Origin: an uncultured Roseivirga sp.
Lineage (GTDB): Bacteria > Bacteroidota > Bacteroidia > Cytophagales > Cyclobacteriaceae
Reading direction: 5' to 3'
Length of the DNA stretch: 64,000 nt
Assembly: GCA_947493005.1 (NCBI GenBank)
Contig: CANLOY010000002.1
Location: 525,810 to 589,809, forward strand
The translations under genes and the position numbers were made by a program. Shown here piece after piece: positions 7,591-17,900 of the stretch (its first letter is position 1; each line of letters begins with the position of its first letter). The notes under the pieces are model-generated. The model was not told the DNA's origin. It saw only the letters and a program-made list of their open reading frames with translations, and did no database searches.

Positions 7591-9345
7591 ATGGAATCTA
7601 CCTTAATCGATAAGGCAAGGTCTTTTCAACAAAAAGGAGACCTTACGAACGCAGAAATCTATTTTAAACAAACATTAGAAGATCCTGATTTAGCAGCTGA
7701 AGGGCACGGAGAACTTGGCAACTTGATGATGTCAAAAGGTGATATAAATCAAGCCATTGGGCACTGGAAAAGATCACTTGAACTTGACGCAAATCATTTT
7801 GAAAGCTTGTGCAATCTTGGCTATATGTTATGTCAGGCACAGGATTTCAACAATGCGCTGATCTATCTCGAAAAGGCACATGAGATTAATCCTGAACGTG
7901 ATGATGTAGCCATGCAAATAGCGCAGATTCGCTGTCAATTAGGACAGGTAGATTTAGCCGAAGGTATTTTAAATGCATTGGTTGACAAAAAAACAGACAA
8001 TGAGAATGTACACTTACTAATGGCACAGGTTAAGGCCATGAATAACAATATGAAAGGTGCAGAAGATTGTCTATTAGAATTGCTTACCATAAAACCAAAC
8101 CTTCCGGAGGCCTTGATTAATCTAGGACAGATAAAAGAGAGTGCCGGTGATATAGACAAAGCCACAGAGTATTACGAAACTGCCACTACAAAAGCCCCAT
8201 ATCACTTTCAGGCAAAAATGGAATATGGTCGTTTTCTGAGCAATATTGGCAGGTTAGAGGAAGGACTTGAGTATTTACAGAGTGCTGCAAAAATTCAACC
8301 AAGTGACTTTGGAGTTAATGTACACTTAGGTAACCTATATCAGGAACTGGGAGAGTTTGATAAGGCTATAAGTGCCTATAAAAAATCCCTCACTATTAAC
8401 CCACAGGACTTAGGAGTTAAACAAAACCTTAGCCGTGTTCTTTCGCGATTTGTACCACCATGGCACTTGAAAATGCTGGCAGACCATGAAAGAAATGAGG
8501 CTTTTGAAAAAGCTATCAAAAAGGCAGTAAAGTCAGACTCAGTAGTACTTGACATTGGAACAGGCTCCGGAATACTCTCCATGATGGCTGCGAGAGCTGG
8601 TGCTCAAAAAGTGTTTACTTGTGAACAATCCAAGTACATTGCAGATGCAGCCCTTGAGAACATTAGAAAGAATGGATATGAATCGAATATTAAACTCTTT
8701 CCTAAAAAATCAACTCAAATTGCACCTGAAGACTTAACTGAGACTCCTAATGTTGTTGTTGCTGAAATCTTTGATTCCGGCCTTCTCGGAGAACATGCAA
8801 TTCCCTCATTTAGACATGCTATAAGTCAATTATGTGGCTCCAATACTCAGGTAATCCCTAAATCGGCAGAAGTAAAGGGAAAACTTATTCACGCTGAAAA
8901 ATTAGCTTCGGTCAACCCAGTTAAAAACATTTCAGGTCTTGACCTCTCCGCATTCGATCAGTTTAGGGTAGCGGAAGAATACATCACTCAAAACTTGTCA
9001 GAAATTACGCATGAGTTTTGTTCCGATGAGTTCGATATGCTATCTGTTAATTTCAACGAACCATGGGAGCCTTTTGCTCCTGGGCAATACAAATGGTTTG
9101 ATATCAAAGTTAAAGTAACTTCAAACAACCCCATTCATGGTATTGCTTTCTGGTATACTTTACATCTGGACGATAAAATCAAACTAAGTAGTGAACCTGG
9201 TAGACCAGATAATCATTGGGGGCAGGCCATATCATTTTTTGATAGTCCTTTAACCGTAAGAGAGGGAAACACTATGAAGTTTACGCTCTGCTACAATGAT
9301 ATCAAAATCTGGATAGCAGAGCCTCAAGTCTTATCTGAGATTTAA
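7591..9345 (+). CDS. TPR-repeat protein fused to a PRMT-like arginine methyltransferase
   Basis: 584 aa. Residues 1-285 are about eight tetratricopeptide repeats (for example GDINQAIGHWKRSLELDANH and GEFDKAISAYKKSLTINPQD). Residues 290-584 are a class I SAM methyltransferase of PRMT type. They show WHLKMLADHERNEAF at 291-305 (PRMT lead-in helix), LDIGTGSGILSMMAARAGA at 320-338 (motif I), E345, the double-E-like loop AEIFDSGLLGE at 391-401, and NHWGQAI at 541-547 in the place of the THW loop. The layout recalls eukaryotic PRMT9 (TPRs plus PRMT) and the loop recalls PRMT7. Protein arginine methylation is the likely activity, with TPRs recruiting the substrate; the actual substrate is unknown. 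The next gene, a prolyl-hydroxylase-like enzyme, follows after 10 bases, so the two form an operon. Confidence 0.8.
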   Translation: MESTLIDKARSFQQKGDLTNAEIYFKQTLEDPDLAAEGHGELGNLMMSKGDINQAIGHWKRSLELDANHFESLCNLGYMLCQAQDFNNALIYLEKAHEINPERDDVAMQIAQIRCQLGQVDLAEGILNALVDKKTDNENVHLLMAQVKAMNNNMKGAEDCLLELLTIKPNLPEALINLGQIKESAGDIDKATEYYETATTKAPYHFQAKMEYGRFLSNIGRLEEGLEYLQSAAKIQPSDFGVNVHLGNLYQELGEFDKAISAYKKSLTINPQDLGVKQNLSRVLSRFVPPWHLKMLADHERNEAFEKAIKKAVKSDSVVLDIGTGSGILSMMAARAGAQKVFTCEQSKYIADAALENIRKNGYESNIKLFPKKSTQIAPEDLTETPNVVVAEIFDSGLLGEHAIPSFRHAISQLCGSNTQVIPKSAEVKGKLIHAEKLASVNPVKNISGLDLSAFDQFRVAEEYITQNLSEITHEFCSDEFDMLSVNFNEPWEPFAPGQYKWFDIKVKVTSNNPIHGIAFWYTLHLDDKIKLSSEPGRPDNHWGQAISFFDSPLTVREGNTMKFTLCYNDIKIWIAEPQVLSEI

Positions 9346-9355
9346 GCTCTTAAGG

Positions 9356-9949
9356 ATGAACCATCAATTACCATTTATTCCACCTCAGTTAGACCAATAT
9401 GTAGATTCTTGTTGGTCTGAGAGGTACTTTAACGAAGAAGAAGTTGCTGAACTCTCTGGAATTTTTGATGCTAGTAATAATAGGTCCGAGGCGGAAGTTT
9501 CCGATGGAGGAGTTATTATGCCTGACCTTAGAAAGTCTACTGTAGCTTTTATTGAACCCAATGAAGCCGAGAGCCTACCACTGATCAACAAACTTGCTCA
9601 ACTAGCCATCCAAGTAAATGCTGAAAGGTATAGATTCGACCTGATGGGTTTTTATGAATCAATCCAAATTGCGGAGTATGGAAAAGGCGATTTCTTTGAT
9701 TGGCATAGTGATTTCAGTGTAGGACATGCATCAACCAGAAAACTAAGTTTGAGCGTTCAGCTTTCTGACCCCGATGATTACGAGGGAGGAGACCTTGAGT
9801 TTATGATCAATACCAATCATGTGAAGGCTCCAAGAACCAAAGGGACAGTTATCATTTTCCCTTCATTTATTATTCATAGAGTAACTCCAATAACCTCGGG
9901 CAAGCGGAGATCAATGGTAGGTTGGGTGACCGGGGTTCCTTTTAGATAA
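9356..9949 (+). CDS. Prolyl-4-hydroxylase-like 2OG-Fe(II) oxygenase
   Basis: 197 aa. Iron ligands H117-x-D119 (FDWHSDF) and H174 (FIIHRV) and the 2-oxoglutarate-binding arginine in GKRRSMVGW (about R184) are in the standard P4Hc spacing. YEGGDLEFM is the intervening strand. It is shorter than and only distantly related to the PKHD enzyme at 5935. The substrate is likely protein prolyl or another residue by family, but this is not shown. It is the second gene of the TPR-PRMT operon. The pairing of a methyltransferase with a hydroxylase suggests successive modifications of the same protein, perhaps the divergently encoded collar proteins. The ATG follows the upstream stop by 10 bases, with no classical Shine-Dalgarno, as usual in Bacteroidota. 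Confidence 0.85.
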   Translation: MNHQLPFIPPQLDQYVDSCWSERYFNEEEVAELSGIFDASNNRSEAEVSDGGVIMPDLRKSTVAFIEPNEAESLPLINKLAQLAIQVNAERYRFDLMGFYESIQIAEYGKGDFFDWHSDFSVGHASTRKLSLSVQLSDPDDYEGGDLEFMINTNHVKAPRTKGTVIIFPSFIIHRVTPITSGKRRSMVGWVTGVPFR

Positions 9950-9965
9950 AACCAAAAATGCTTTA

Positions 9966-10012
9966 TAAAAAAACAGCACTCAACTGTTTCTATATGAAAC
10001 AGATGAGTGCTG
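9966..10012 (-). terminator. 17-bp-stem hairpin between convergent genes
   Basis: The arms at 9974-9990 and 9996-10012 pair with one mismatch around a TATAT loop. On the minus strand the hairpin is followed by a run of seven T (9967-9973), so it is a strong intrinsic terminator for transcripts coming from the tricorn gene. It also lies 25 bases after the stop of the plus-strand hydroxylase gene and may act both ways. Confidence 0.75.
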
Positions 10013-10179
10013 GAATAGTCTTGCAATCATCGATTAAGTCAATATTGCACTAGTTAAGCATTGTGTGTGTGTGCTGCGTTTTGGTGCAATAATTATAATG
10101 ATAATTCTTAATAAATTTAAATGTAAACCATTTTATTTATTGAAAAGAGCACCCAAACGTACCCTTTTCAATATCTAAT

Positions 10180-13100
10180 CTAATTCCCTACATCATTGAG
10201 CATTTCTCTAATTGCCCGCTCTAATTGCTGATCTCTGTTCTTGTCTATTTGGCCAGGCATGTTCTTCACCTTAATCTGAGGTTCCGTTTGATTGTTCTCC
10301 ATCCATTCTCCAGCTTTATTCTTTGCACTGATAGGAACAACTCCCCAGCTACCACCACCTGGTAAACCTTCCCACCCTGCGAAACTACATGTTCCAGGTA
10401 CAGGCATTCCTATAGTCTTACCTATTTGTAAATCGGTATAGCCACTTGCAAAACAATGACCATCTGAATACATGCTTTCATTGAATAGTGCCAGAGTAGG
10501 CTTGGTCCATCTGGAAGTTGGTTCACCACCTACATCTTTGGTCGATGTTGCATAAGTAATGAATGGCACACCCGTGAAGAACATAGCCAGGTCAGCTACC
10601 AAATCCCCACCACCATTAAAACGTGTATCTACTATAATTCCTTTTCGATCGAAGTATTTACCCATGATATCTTCATAGATACTTCTGTAAGGACCATCAC
10701 TCATTCCCGGAATGTGTACGTAACCTAGCTTTCCACCTGACTTCTCCTCTACTTCCTTCTCATTAATTCTTACAAAACGATTGTAAAGTAATCCTCGCTC
10801 TGCACCCTGAGAGATTGGTTTAACAGTAATATGCTGTCTATCCGACTTCTTTGGTCCGGTTATTTCAAGAAGAGTAAACTTACCAGCTTTTCTGTTTAGG
10901 TAAGTTGCAATATCTCTGTTAGCCTGAATAGTCTCTCCATCAATTTTCTCAATGATCATTCCTGGTTTAATATCAAACTTAGCTTTATCAAGTGGGCCTC
11001 CTTTAATTACTTCTACTATGCGAATACCATCGCCTTTGTGATCATAATCCATAAAAATACCAAGAGAGGCTGTAGCATCAGCATTTGAAATACTTGTGCC
11101 ATATCTCGAACCTGCATGTGACACATTAAGCTCTCCAAGCATTTCTGATAACATCTCAGAAAACTCATAGCCATTTCCTATTGAAGGCAAATATTTTTGA
11201 TACTCTCTTCTCATTTGTTCCCAATCCACTCCGTGGAATGTTGGCTCATAAAAGATGTTCTTAGTCCTGATCCAAACGTGATCAAAAGTATAAGCTCTTT
11301 CTGCTACAGCATCATACTTCATTTCACCTCTTATGCTAATACCTTTTCTGCTACCAGAGTCTGGGTTAATTTTAGAAATTCTGCCTCCACTAAGAAGATA
11401 GAGATTCTTCATATCCTTGTCCCACTGGAAAGATCCAAAACCACCATTAAGTTTTATTGCCATCTTAGTTTCTCTGGTCCTTAGGTTGGTCATCCAAAGG
11501 TTTTGTCCGCCTTCAAAGCTTGCCAGATAGTATAATTTCTCACCGTCCTTAGAAAGTGTTGCATCTCCCAGAGTTGAAGAGTGAATGGTTAAACGTGCTT
11601 TACGTTCTTGCATATCTTCCCAGTCAAAAGTCAGGTCTTTGCTCTCTTCTTTTTTCTCCTCCTTCTTTTTGTCCTTGTCTTTTGATTCTTCCTTCTTTTT
11701 AGCTTTAGAAACTTCCTTCTCCAGCTCTTTCATTAAGTCATAATCCTCCTTACTCATTCTGTATTTATCCCATGAATCCTGAGTAAAAAACATTGAATAA
11801 ACATCTCTTTGAGAAGTACCACTTGTTGCGTAACTCTTTAGTCCATTTCGGTTACTGAACCAAATCATTTGCTTTCCACCGTTCACCCATTTAGGCCTAG
11901 AATCTGAGTATCCACTTTCTGTAAGGTTTATACGCTTACTGCCATCAGCGGCCATTAACAATACTTCGCTATTACTCAAAGTTTGTCCCCAATCCACCAA
12001 CAACCATTTGCTATCAGGGCTCCATGTAAAATACTTATCACCATCTCTCATGTGAAAGAGATCATTAGGAGTCAAAAGGTCTGTAGAATTTCCAGACGCT
12101 ACATCCATCACTCTCAATGTTCTTCTACCAGTAATCAAAGCCATTTTCTTACCATCAGGAGAATACTGTGGCATATAATTATCTTCATCGGTGCTAACAA
12201 GCACTTCTTCTTTTATAAGTGTAGATGCAAAGAAGAACGGTTCCTCAGTTTCTCTTTCTCTAGTCGCTTTGTAAATGTTCCATTTACCATCTCTTTCACT
12301 TGAGTAAACCACTGATTTGCCATCAGGTGAAAAAGTAACGAACCTTTCTTGTTGCGGTGTATTTGTAATGCGCTTTGTCAAAGAGCCGTCTACAGAGGTT
12401 ACAAACACCTCTCCTCTTGCGATAAAAGCAATTTCTTTTCCATTTGGCGCAATTGCCATTTCTCTCACGCCACCATTAATTGTAATAAAGCTATCAGAGT
12501 TAGCCTTGTCTTGCGTACGGATAGTCACATTCACTTTTTGTGGCTGACCTCCTTCTGTCATCGTATATAACTCTCCATCATACCCAAAGCAAAGTGTACC
12601 ATTACCCATACTCAAAAAACGAACAGGGTGTAAATTGAAGTTAGTTAGCTGCTGACTTTGTGATGGATTATCAACAGACATTTTATGTACGTTGAAAGTA
12701 CCATTGATCTCACTTAGGTAATAAAGACTTTTTTCATCTGTACTGAATATTGGCTGACGATCTTCAACCTCCCTATTGGTAAGCATTTTGTGCTCATCCC
12801 TTCTGCTGTCGTACATCCAGATATCTCTCGTAATTGCTGATTTCTGATGCTTTCTGAATTCATTTTCACCACCTTTTTTATCGTGGTAAACCATGTATCG
12901 ACCATTATTACTCACCTGAACATATTCTGCTGGAACAGTAAAGATTTGATCAATTCTTCCTCCTGAAACAGGAACCTGATAAAGTTCTGGCTGAGAGCCT
13001 GTAGGGTATTGTCTATGCTCAGCCTTATCCTGGCGATGTGCACCAAAAATCACTTGTTTATTATCATGCGAAAAGCTGAAAGGACTTTCATTGGCAGAGT

Positions 13101-13413
13101 GAAATGTTAAACGCTGAGCCTGACCACCCAATGCGTCCATTACATAAACATCAAAATTACCGTATCTGTCAGATGCGAAAGCAATCTGCTTCCCATCCTT
13201 GCTCCAAACAGGCATATAATCATGGGCATTATGGAAAGTTAGCTGAGTGGCTTCGCCTCCAGTGGCAGCTACGCGATATAAATCTCCTTTAAAAGTAAAA
13301 ACGATGTGTTGTCCGTCTGGCGATATCGATTGATACCGAATCCAGTTAGGGGTTATTTGTGCTTGTGCTCCAAGACAAACAAATAGTAAGAGTAGTGTGA
13401 CCAGTTTTTTCAT
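10180..13413 (-). CDS. Tricorn protease homologue (S41 family, secreted)
   Basis: 1077 aa with a clear signal peptide (MKKLVTLLLLFVCLGAQAQ). The N-terminal half has WD40-like PD40 propeller repeats (SPDGQHIVFTFKGDLYRV, FSPDGKSVVYSSERDG). A Lys/Glu-rich linker (about residues 570-620) follows. Then come a tricorn core domain with NVSHAGSRYG (catalytic His region), a PDZ domain (GIRIVEVIKGGPLDKAKF) and the S41 peptidase domain with RFNGGGDLVADLA and YSDGHCF (putative nucleophile Ser). The order propeller-C1-PDZ-S41 is that of archaeal tricorn, a large self-compartmentalising protease trimming peptides. In Bacteroidota such homologues are exported and probably degrade peptides in the periplasm or outside. 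It appears monocistronic: 80 bases separate it from the phosphoesterase gene upstream. Confidence 0.9.
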   Translation of the reverse strand: MKKLVTLLLLFVCLGAQAQITPNWIRYQSISPDGQHIVFTFKGDLYRVAATGGEATQLTFHNAHDYMPVWSKDGKQIAFASDRYGNFDVYVMDALGGQAQRLTFHSANESPFSFSHDNKQVIFGAHRQDKAEHRQYPTGSQPELYQVPVSGGRIDQIFTVPAEYVQVSNNGRYMVYHDKKGGENEFRKHQKSAITRDIWMYDSRRDEHKMLTNREVEDRQPIFSTDEKSLYYLSEINGTFNVHKMSVDNPSQSQQLTNFNLHPVRFLSMGNGTLCFGYDGELYTMTEGGQPQKVNVTIRTQDKANSDSFITINGGVREMAIAPNGKEIAFIARGEVFVTSVDGSLTKRITNTPQQERFVTFSPDGKSVVYSSERDGKWNIYKATRERETEEPFFFASTLIKEEVLVSTDEDNYMPQYSPDGKKMALITGRRTLRVMDVASGNSTDLLTPNDLFHMRDGDKYFTWSPDSKWLLVDWGQTLSNSEVLLMAADGSKRINLTESGYSDSRPKWVNGGKQMIWFSNRNGLKSYATSGTSQRDVYSMFFTQDSWDKYRMSKEDYDLMKELEKEVSKAKKKEESKDKDKKKEEKKEESKDLTFDWEDMQERKARLTIHSSTLGDATLSKDGEKLYYLASFEGGQNLWMTNLRTRETKMAIKLNGGFGSFQWDKDMKNLYLLSGGRISKINPDSGSRKGISIRGEMKYDAVAERAYTFDHVWIRTKNIFYEPTFHGVDWEQMRREYQKYLPSIGNGYEFSEMLSEMLGELNVSHAGSRYGTSISNADATASLGIFMDYDHKGDGIRIVEVIKGGPLDKAKFDIKPGMIIEKIDGETIQANRDIATYLNRKAGKFTLLEITGPKKSDRQHITVKPISQGAERGLLYNRFVRINEKEVEEKSGGKLGYVHIPGMSDGPYRSIYEDIMGKYFDRKGIIVDTRFNGGGDLVADLAMFFTGVPFITYATSTKDVGGEPTSRWTKPTLALFNESMYSDGHCFASGYTDLQIGKTIGMPVPGTCSFAGWEGLPGGGSWGVVPISAKNKAGEWMENNQTEPQIKVKNMPGQIDKNRDQQLERAIREMLNDVGN

Positions 13414-13493
13414 ATATAATAATTTGTGGCTGAAGGTAATAAAAGAAGAGAGAAGTTGGAAGAGAGAAATTGGATGCGGGCTGTCTCTTCTGA

Positions 13494-14759
13494 TTACGGG
13501 TACGTTGGTAGTATCAACGGGCTCGATGTTAACTCCATAATTGTAATTTCAGGAAGGATACCTATCCGGCCCGGGAAACCTAAAAATCCGTAGCCACGGT
13601 TAACATATAGATATTGATTGCTTTCTTGATAAAGGTCAGCCCATTGTTTATACATGTACTTAGATGGACTCCATCGAAAGTCACCAATTTCTACACCTAA
13701 CTGCATTCCATGGGTATGCCCCGAAAAAGTAATATCTATATCGGGCTGTTGTAATCTCACTTGTGCATCCCAGTGGCTTGGGTCATGAGATAATAGAAGC
13801 TTGACATCTCCTTCAGAGTTTAGAGCCGCCTCATCCAATTTTCCATATTTCGCAAAACGACCTGCTCCCCAGTTTTCTACCCCCAAAACGGAAATTTGGT
13901 CTGTTCCCACTTTTACGTTCTGGTGCTCATTCATTAAAAGGTGCCATCCCAAGCGTTCATGAACCTTGATCATATCAGCCAGGTTTTGTCTTTTTGCTTC
14001 AACAGACCTCCACTGCATGTAATCACCATAATCATGATTACCTAAAGTTGAATAAACTCCTAAATCTGCCTTAACCTTAGAAAAAAGATCAAAGTACTCT
14101 GAAACCTCTTTAGTTTGATTGTTTACAAGATCACCAGTAAAAAAAACCATATCAGGCTTTTCATTCAATAGCATCTCAATTCCACCTTGAACCGCAACTT
14201 TATCATAGAAACTACCACTATGGATATCTGATAACTGAGCTATCTTAATACCATCAAATGCATTAGGTAAATTTGGCAAATAAACCTTTCGTCTTCGTAT
14301 TCTATAATCATATGCCCCTCTTACTATACCAAAGCTCATAGTTACTACAGGTAAAGTGGCCATTACGACAGCACTCCTTGCCAGGAACTTAGAGCGAGGC
14401 ATTTTTTGACCAGAAGCTACTCTTTTCTCATACCTCTTTTTTCTACCCGAGAAAAATAATTGAAGCACTCTCTTAATATCATCGATAAAGACAAAGACAA
14501 TGGCGAACAGTTTAGCACTGTAAGACATAAAAACAATTGAAATAAGAAAGGAAAAATTAACTGTTCCTGCTTGTGAGAACCTTAGATATATAACCAAACA
14601 GAAACTGACTATTGCTTGAAAAGCATAAATGTAATTAATGACGCCCTTTACTCTACCATTTACACTCTCTAAAAGCGTCTTGCTTGCCTGAAATGCATAG
14701 TATTCTAACCAAACCAAAAAGGTAAGTATTAAAAAGAATGAAAACGGAGAAATATGCAT
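13494..14759 (-). CDS. Membrane-anchored metallophosphoesterase
   Basis: 421 aa. Residues 1-145 contain about four hydrophobic segments. The calcineurin-like phosphoesterase domain follows, with all metal-binding motifs: QLSDIH (D178, H180), FTGDLVNNQ (about 206), TLGNHDYGD (about 238), LLSHDP (about 308) and SGHTHG (about 345). The family (YaeI/YkuE-like) hydrolyses phosphodiester or pyrophosphate bonds, often in lipid or cell-wall precursors. The substrate is not predictable here. The gene ends 80 bases before the tricorn gene and may be co-transcribed with it. Its start lies about 40 bases beyond the RND operon terminator. Confidence 0.85.
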   Translation of the reverse strand: MHISPFSFFLILTFLVWLEYYAFQASKTLLESVNGRVKGVINYIYAFQAIVSFCLVIYLRFSQAGTVNFSFLISIVFMSYSAKLFAIVFVFIDDIKRVLQLFFSGRKKRYEKRVASGQKMPRSKFLARSAVVMATLPVVTMSFGIVRGAYDYRIRRRKVYLPNLPNAFDGIKIAQLSDIHSGSFYDKVAVQGGIEMLLNEKPDMVFFTGDLVNNQTKEVSEYFDLFSKVKADLGVYSTLGNHDYGDYMQWRSVEAKRQNLADMIKVHERLGWHLLMNEHQNVKVGTDQISVLGVENWGAGRFAKYGKLDEAALNSEGDVKLLLSHDPSHWDAQVRLQQPDIDITFSGHTHGMQLGVEIGDFRWSPSKYMYKQWADLYQESNQYLYVNRGYGFLGFPGRIGILPEITIMELTSSPLILPTYP

Positions 14760-14798
14760 TTCTATTTTAACAGTAATCCTCTTGCTTGGTTGAGTTCA

Positions 14799-14832
14799 AA
14801 AAAAAGGGCTCCCGAATACCACCTCGGGAGCC
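14799..14832 (-). terminator. Strong intrinsic terminator of the efflux operon
   Basis: GGCTCCCGA (14807-14815) pairs with TCGGGAGCC (14824-14832) around an 8-base loop, and on the minus strand the stem runs into eight Ts (14798-14805). It sits about 75 bases after the RND pump stop codon and just upstream of the phosphoesterase gene. Confidence 0.9.
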
Positions 14833-14907
14833 TCCAAATCAACCTTAACTATGAATGTCCCTCAATAAAGAGGGCCATAATCACCACGTTAATATTATTA
14901 TCAAACA

Positions 14908-17900
14908 TCAGGCCAAAACTTCATTCGAATCACCCGAATGTTCAGTTAAATCAACTACATCTAACTTTCCTCTCCACTTAGCAATTCGGTACATCACTTT
15001 ATCAGCGATCAAATACATTACTGGCACTATAATAAGTGTAAGGAAGGTTGCAAATGTTAATCCGAAGATAATCGTCCACGACATTGGGCCCCAGAAAATC
15101 ACATTATCTCCTCCAACATAGAAGTCCGCATTGTAAGAAGAAAATGCTCCTATAAAATCAATATTTAAACCTACTGCTAATGGCACTAAACCTAGTATAG
15201 TAGTTATTGCTGTGAGTAGTACTGGACGTAACCTTGTTTTACCTGCAACAATAATAGAGGAAAGTATCTCGTCCATTGGTAGCCTGGCATCTTCCTCCAG
15301 GCCAAGATCTCTTCTTCTTCTTTTTCTGGTAAGTTCAATAAAGTCGATTAGTACAATGGCATTGTTAACCACAATACCCGCCAAAGCGATAATACCAATC
15401 ATTGTCATGATTACTATAAAGTCCATATTAAAGATGATCAAGCCAAGGAAAACACCAATAGTACTTAGCAATACGGATATCATAATAATGAACGGAGCTG
15501 TGATCTTGTTGAACTGAGAAACGATAATCAGAAAGATCAAGAAAACTGCAATCATCAAAGCTGTGGAAAGAAATGCCATATCTTCAGCCTGACTTTCCTG
15601 TTCTCCGGTAAATGCGAAAGTATAACCAACAGGCATATCAAACTCCGCCATCATGATTTTCAGTTCATCATTGATAGCTGTAGCATTATAGCCTGCCAAT
15701 ACATTGGAACTTAGCGTAACAACTCTATCAAGATCCTTTCTTTTTACAGAACCGTAAGTAGAGCTATATCTAATGTTGGCAACCGATGAAATAGGCACCT
15801 GAACCAACTTACCAGAGCCTTGATCCCTGAAGGTGATGTTCTTATTCATGAGTGCATCTACATCATACCTATAGTCCTGATTCAGACGAACATTTATCTC
15901 ATAGTCATCCTCGCCTTCCTTGTATGTTGATACCTCTTTACCGAACAGGGCCGTTCTTATCTCATTAGCAATTGAGTAAGTCGATAGTCCAAATCTTCTG
16001 GCATTGTCTCTGTCAATGTCAACAACAAGTTCAGGTTTACCTAACTCTAATGAGCTTCTCAGTTTTTCAATCCCTTGAATACCTGATTCTGCTATCTGAT
16101 TAGATACTCTTTCACTGAGATCAACTAACACTTCAAGATCTTCTCCTATTAGCTCAAGGTTTACTGGCTTACCAGTTGGTGGTCCGGCAGCATCTTTATC
16201 TACTGTCAACGTAACCCCTGGACGCAACTCGACCTTCTCACGAATCTCCGCCATTATATCGGTAGTACTGAAATCTCCTCTCAGTTTGTTTTCAATGAAG
16301 TTTACCGTAATTCTGGCTTTGTGAGGTTCTTCTGATTGCCCAACTGCAGAAGGGTCATTAGGGTCAGCTGCACCTTGCCCAACATTAGTTGTCATGGACT
16401 CCACAATCGCATCATAGGGTTTCACTATTTCGAGTACCTGAGCTTCTATTTCCTTAGAAAATTCATTTGTCGTTTCTATATCCGTCCCCACTGGGAACTC
16501 AACAAATACATTTACATACTTAGGCTCATTAATTGGAAAGTATTCAACCTGTGGCATATTTGCTACAAAGGCCATCAACGATAACACCAAAGCTACAATT
16601 GCCCCAAAAAAGAATCTCAAGGGAAACCTAACGGCACTTTTCAGCACAGATTCATAGATGCCTTCCAACCATGGTAAAAATGTTGATTGAAACCTTCTTG
16701 AAGATGGCCCCAGAATATATACATTCAGCAAAGTGATTACTCCAATGAGCATCAGAAGGTTCCCAAGTGCAATGATTCCAGCACCAAAGGCAATTGCTGC
16801 GCCAATAACAATTGCTAATATTGATCTTACCAGAATCTTCTTATGATTATACTCTTTTTTACTTTCTACCTTCATATAGGTAGAAATAAAAACAGGGTTA
16901 ATAACCAAGGCTACAAAAAGCGAAGAGCCCAAAGTAATGATCAAGGTCAATGGCAGGTATAGCATAAACTCACCCATAATTCCAGGCCAAAATGCTAATG
17001 GCAAAAAGGCAGCAATAGTAGTACCCGTAGAAGAAATAATCGGTAACGCTACTTCTCCAACTCCCCTTCTTGTTGCAGCCAACGGACTCAGTCCTTCTTC
17101 CATCAAACGGTAGACATTCTCAACTACTACAATACCATTATCTACCAACATACCTAGCGCCATAATCAAGGCGAAAAGCGTCATGGTGTTAATGGTAATC
17201 CCCAATGCTCCCAAAATCATTAATGCCATAAACATTGACAATGGTATAGCCATTCCAACGAACAGAGAGTTTCTGGTTCCTAAAAAGAAAAGCAGAACGG
17301 TAACCACTAATACCACACCGAAAATGATGTTGTTACCCAATGAGCTTACCTGTTCTCTTGTGTCCTTAGACTGATCATTAGTAATTGTAACTTTAACCGA
17401 TTCCGGGATTTGCCCATCTTCCTGACTTTCGGCAATCAAGCCCATGATTTTATCTGTGGCAATAAGCAAGTTCTCGCCACTTCGCTTCATCACGTCAATC
17501 TTCACCACCGGATCTAAGTCAAGCCTTGCGTAGTTCTGTTTGTCTTTGTACCCAAACTCAACCGTTGCAACATCTTTCAGGTAGACAATATTTCCGTTCT
17601 CATTGCTAATGATAATCTCCTCTAGTTGCTCAGGTTTAGTAAACTCACCAACTACACGAACATTTCTTCTTAATCCATCGGCAATTACATTACCACCTGA
17701 AAGCGTAATGTTTTCGGCAGCAATTGCATTTTCTATATCATTGAAAGTCACCTTTCTGGCCTCTAGCTTAAAAGGGTCAACTTTCACTTCTACCTCCTTC
17801 TCGTCAACTCCTACGATATTGACTTTTGAAACCTCTTTGAACTTCTCAATTTCATCCTGGAGATATTCCGCCATATCATTGAGTTCATCTAAAGATTTAG

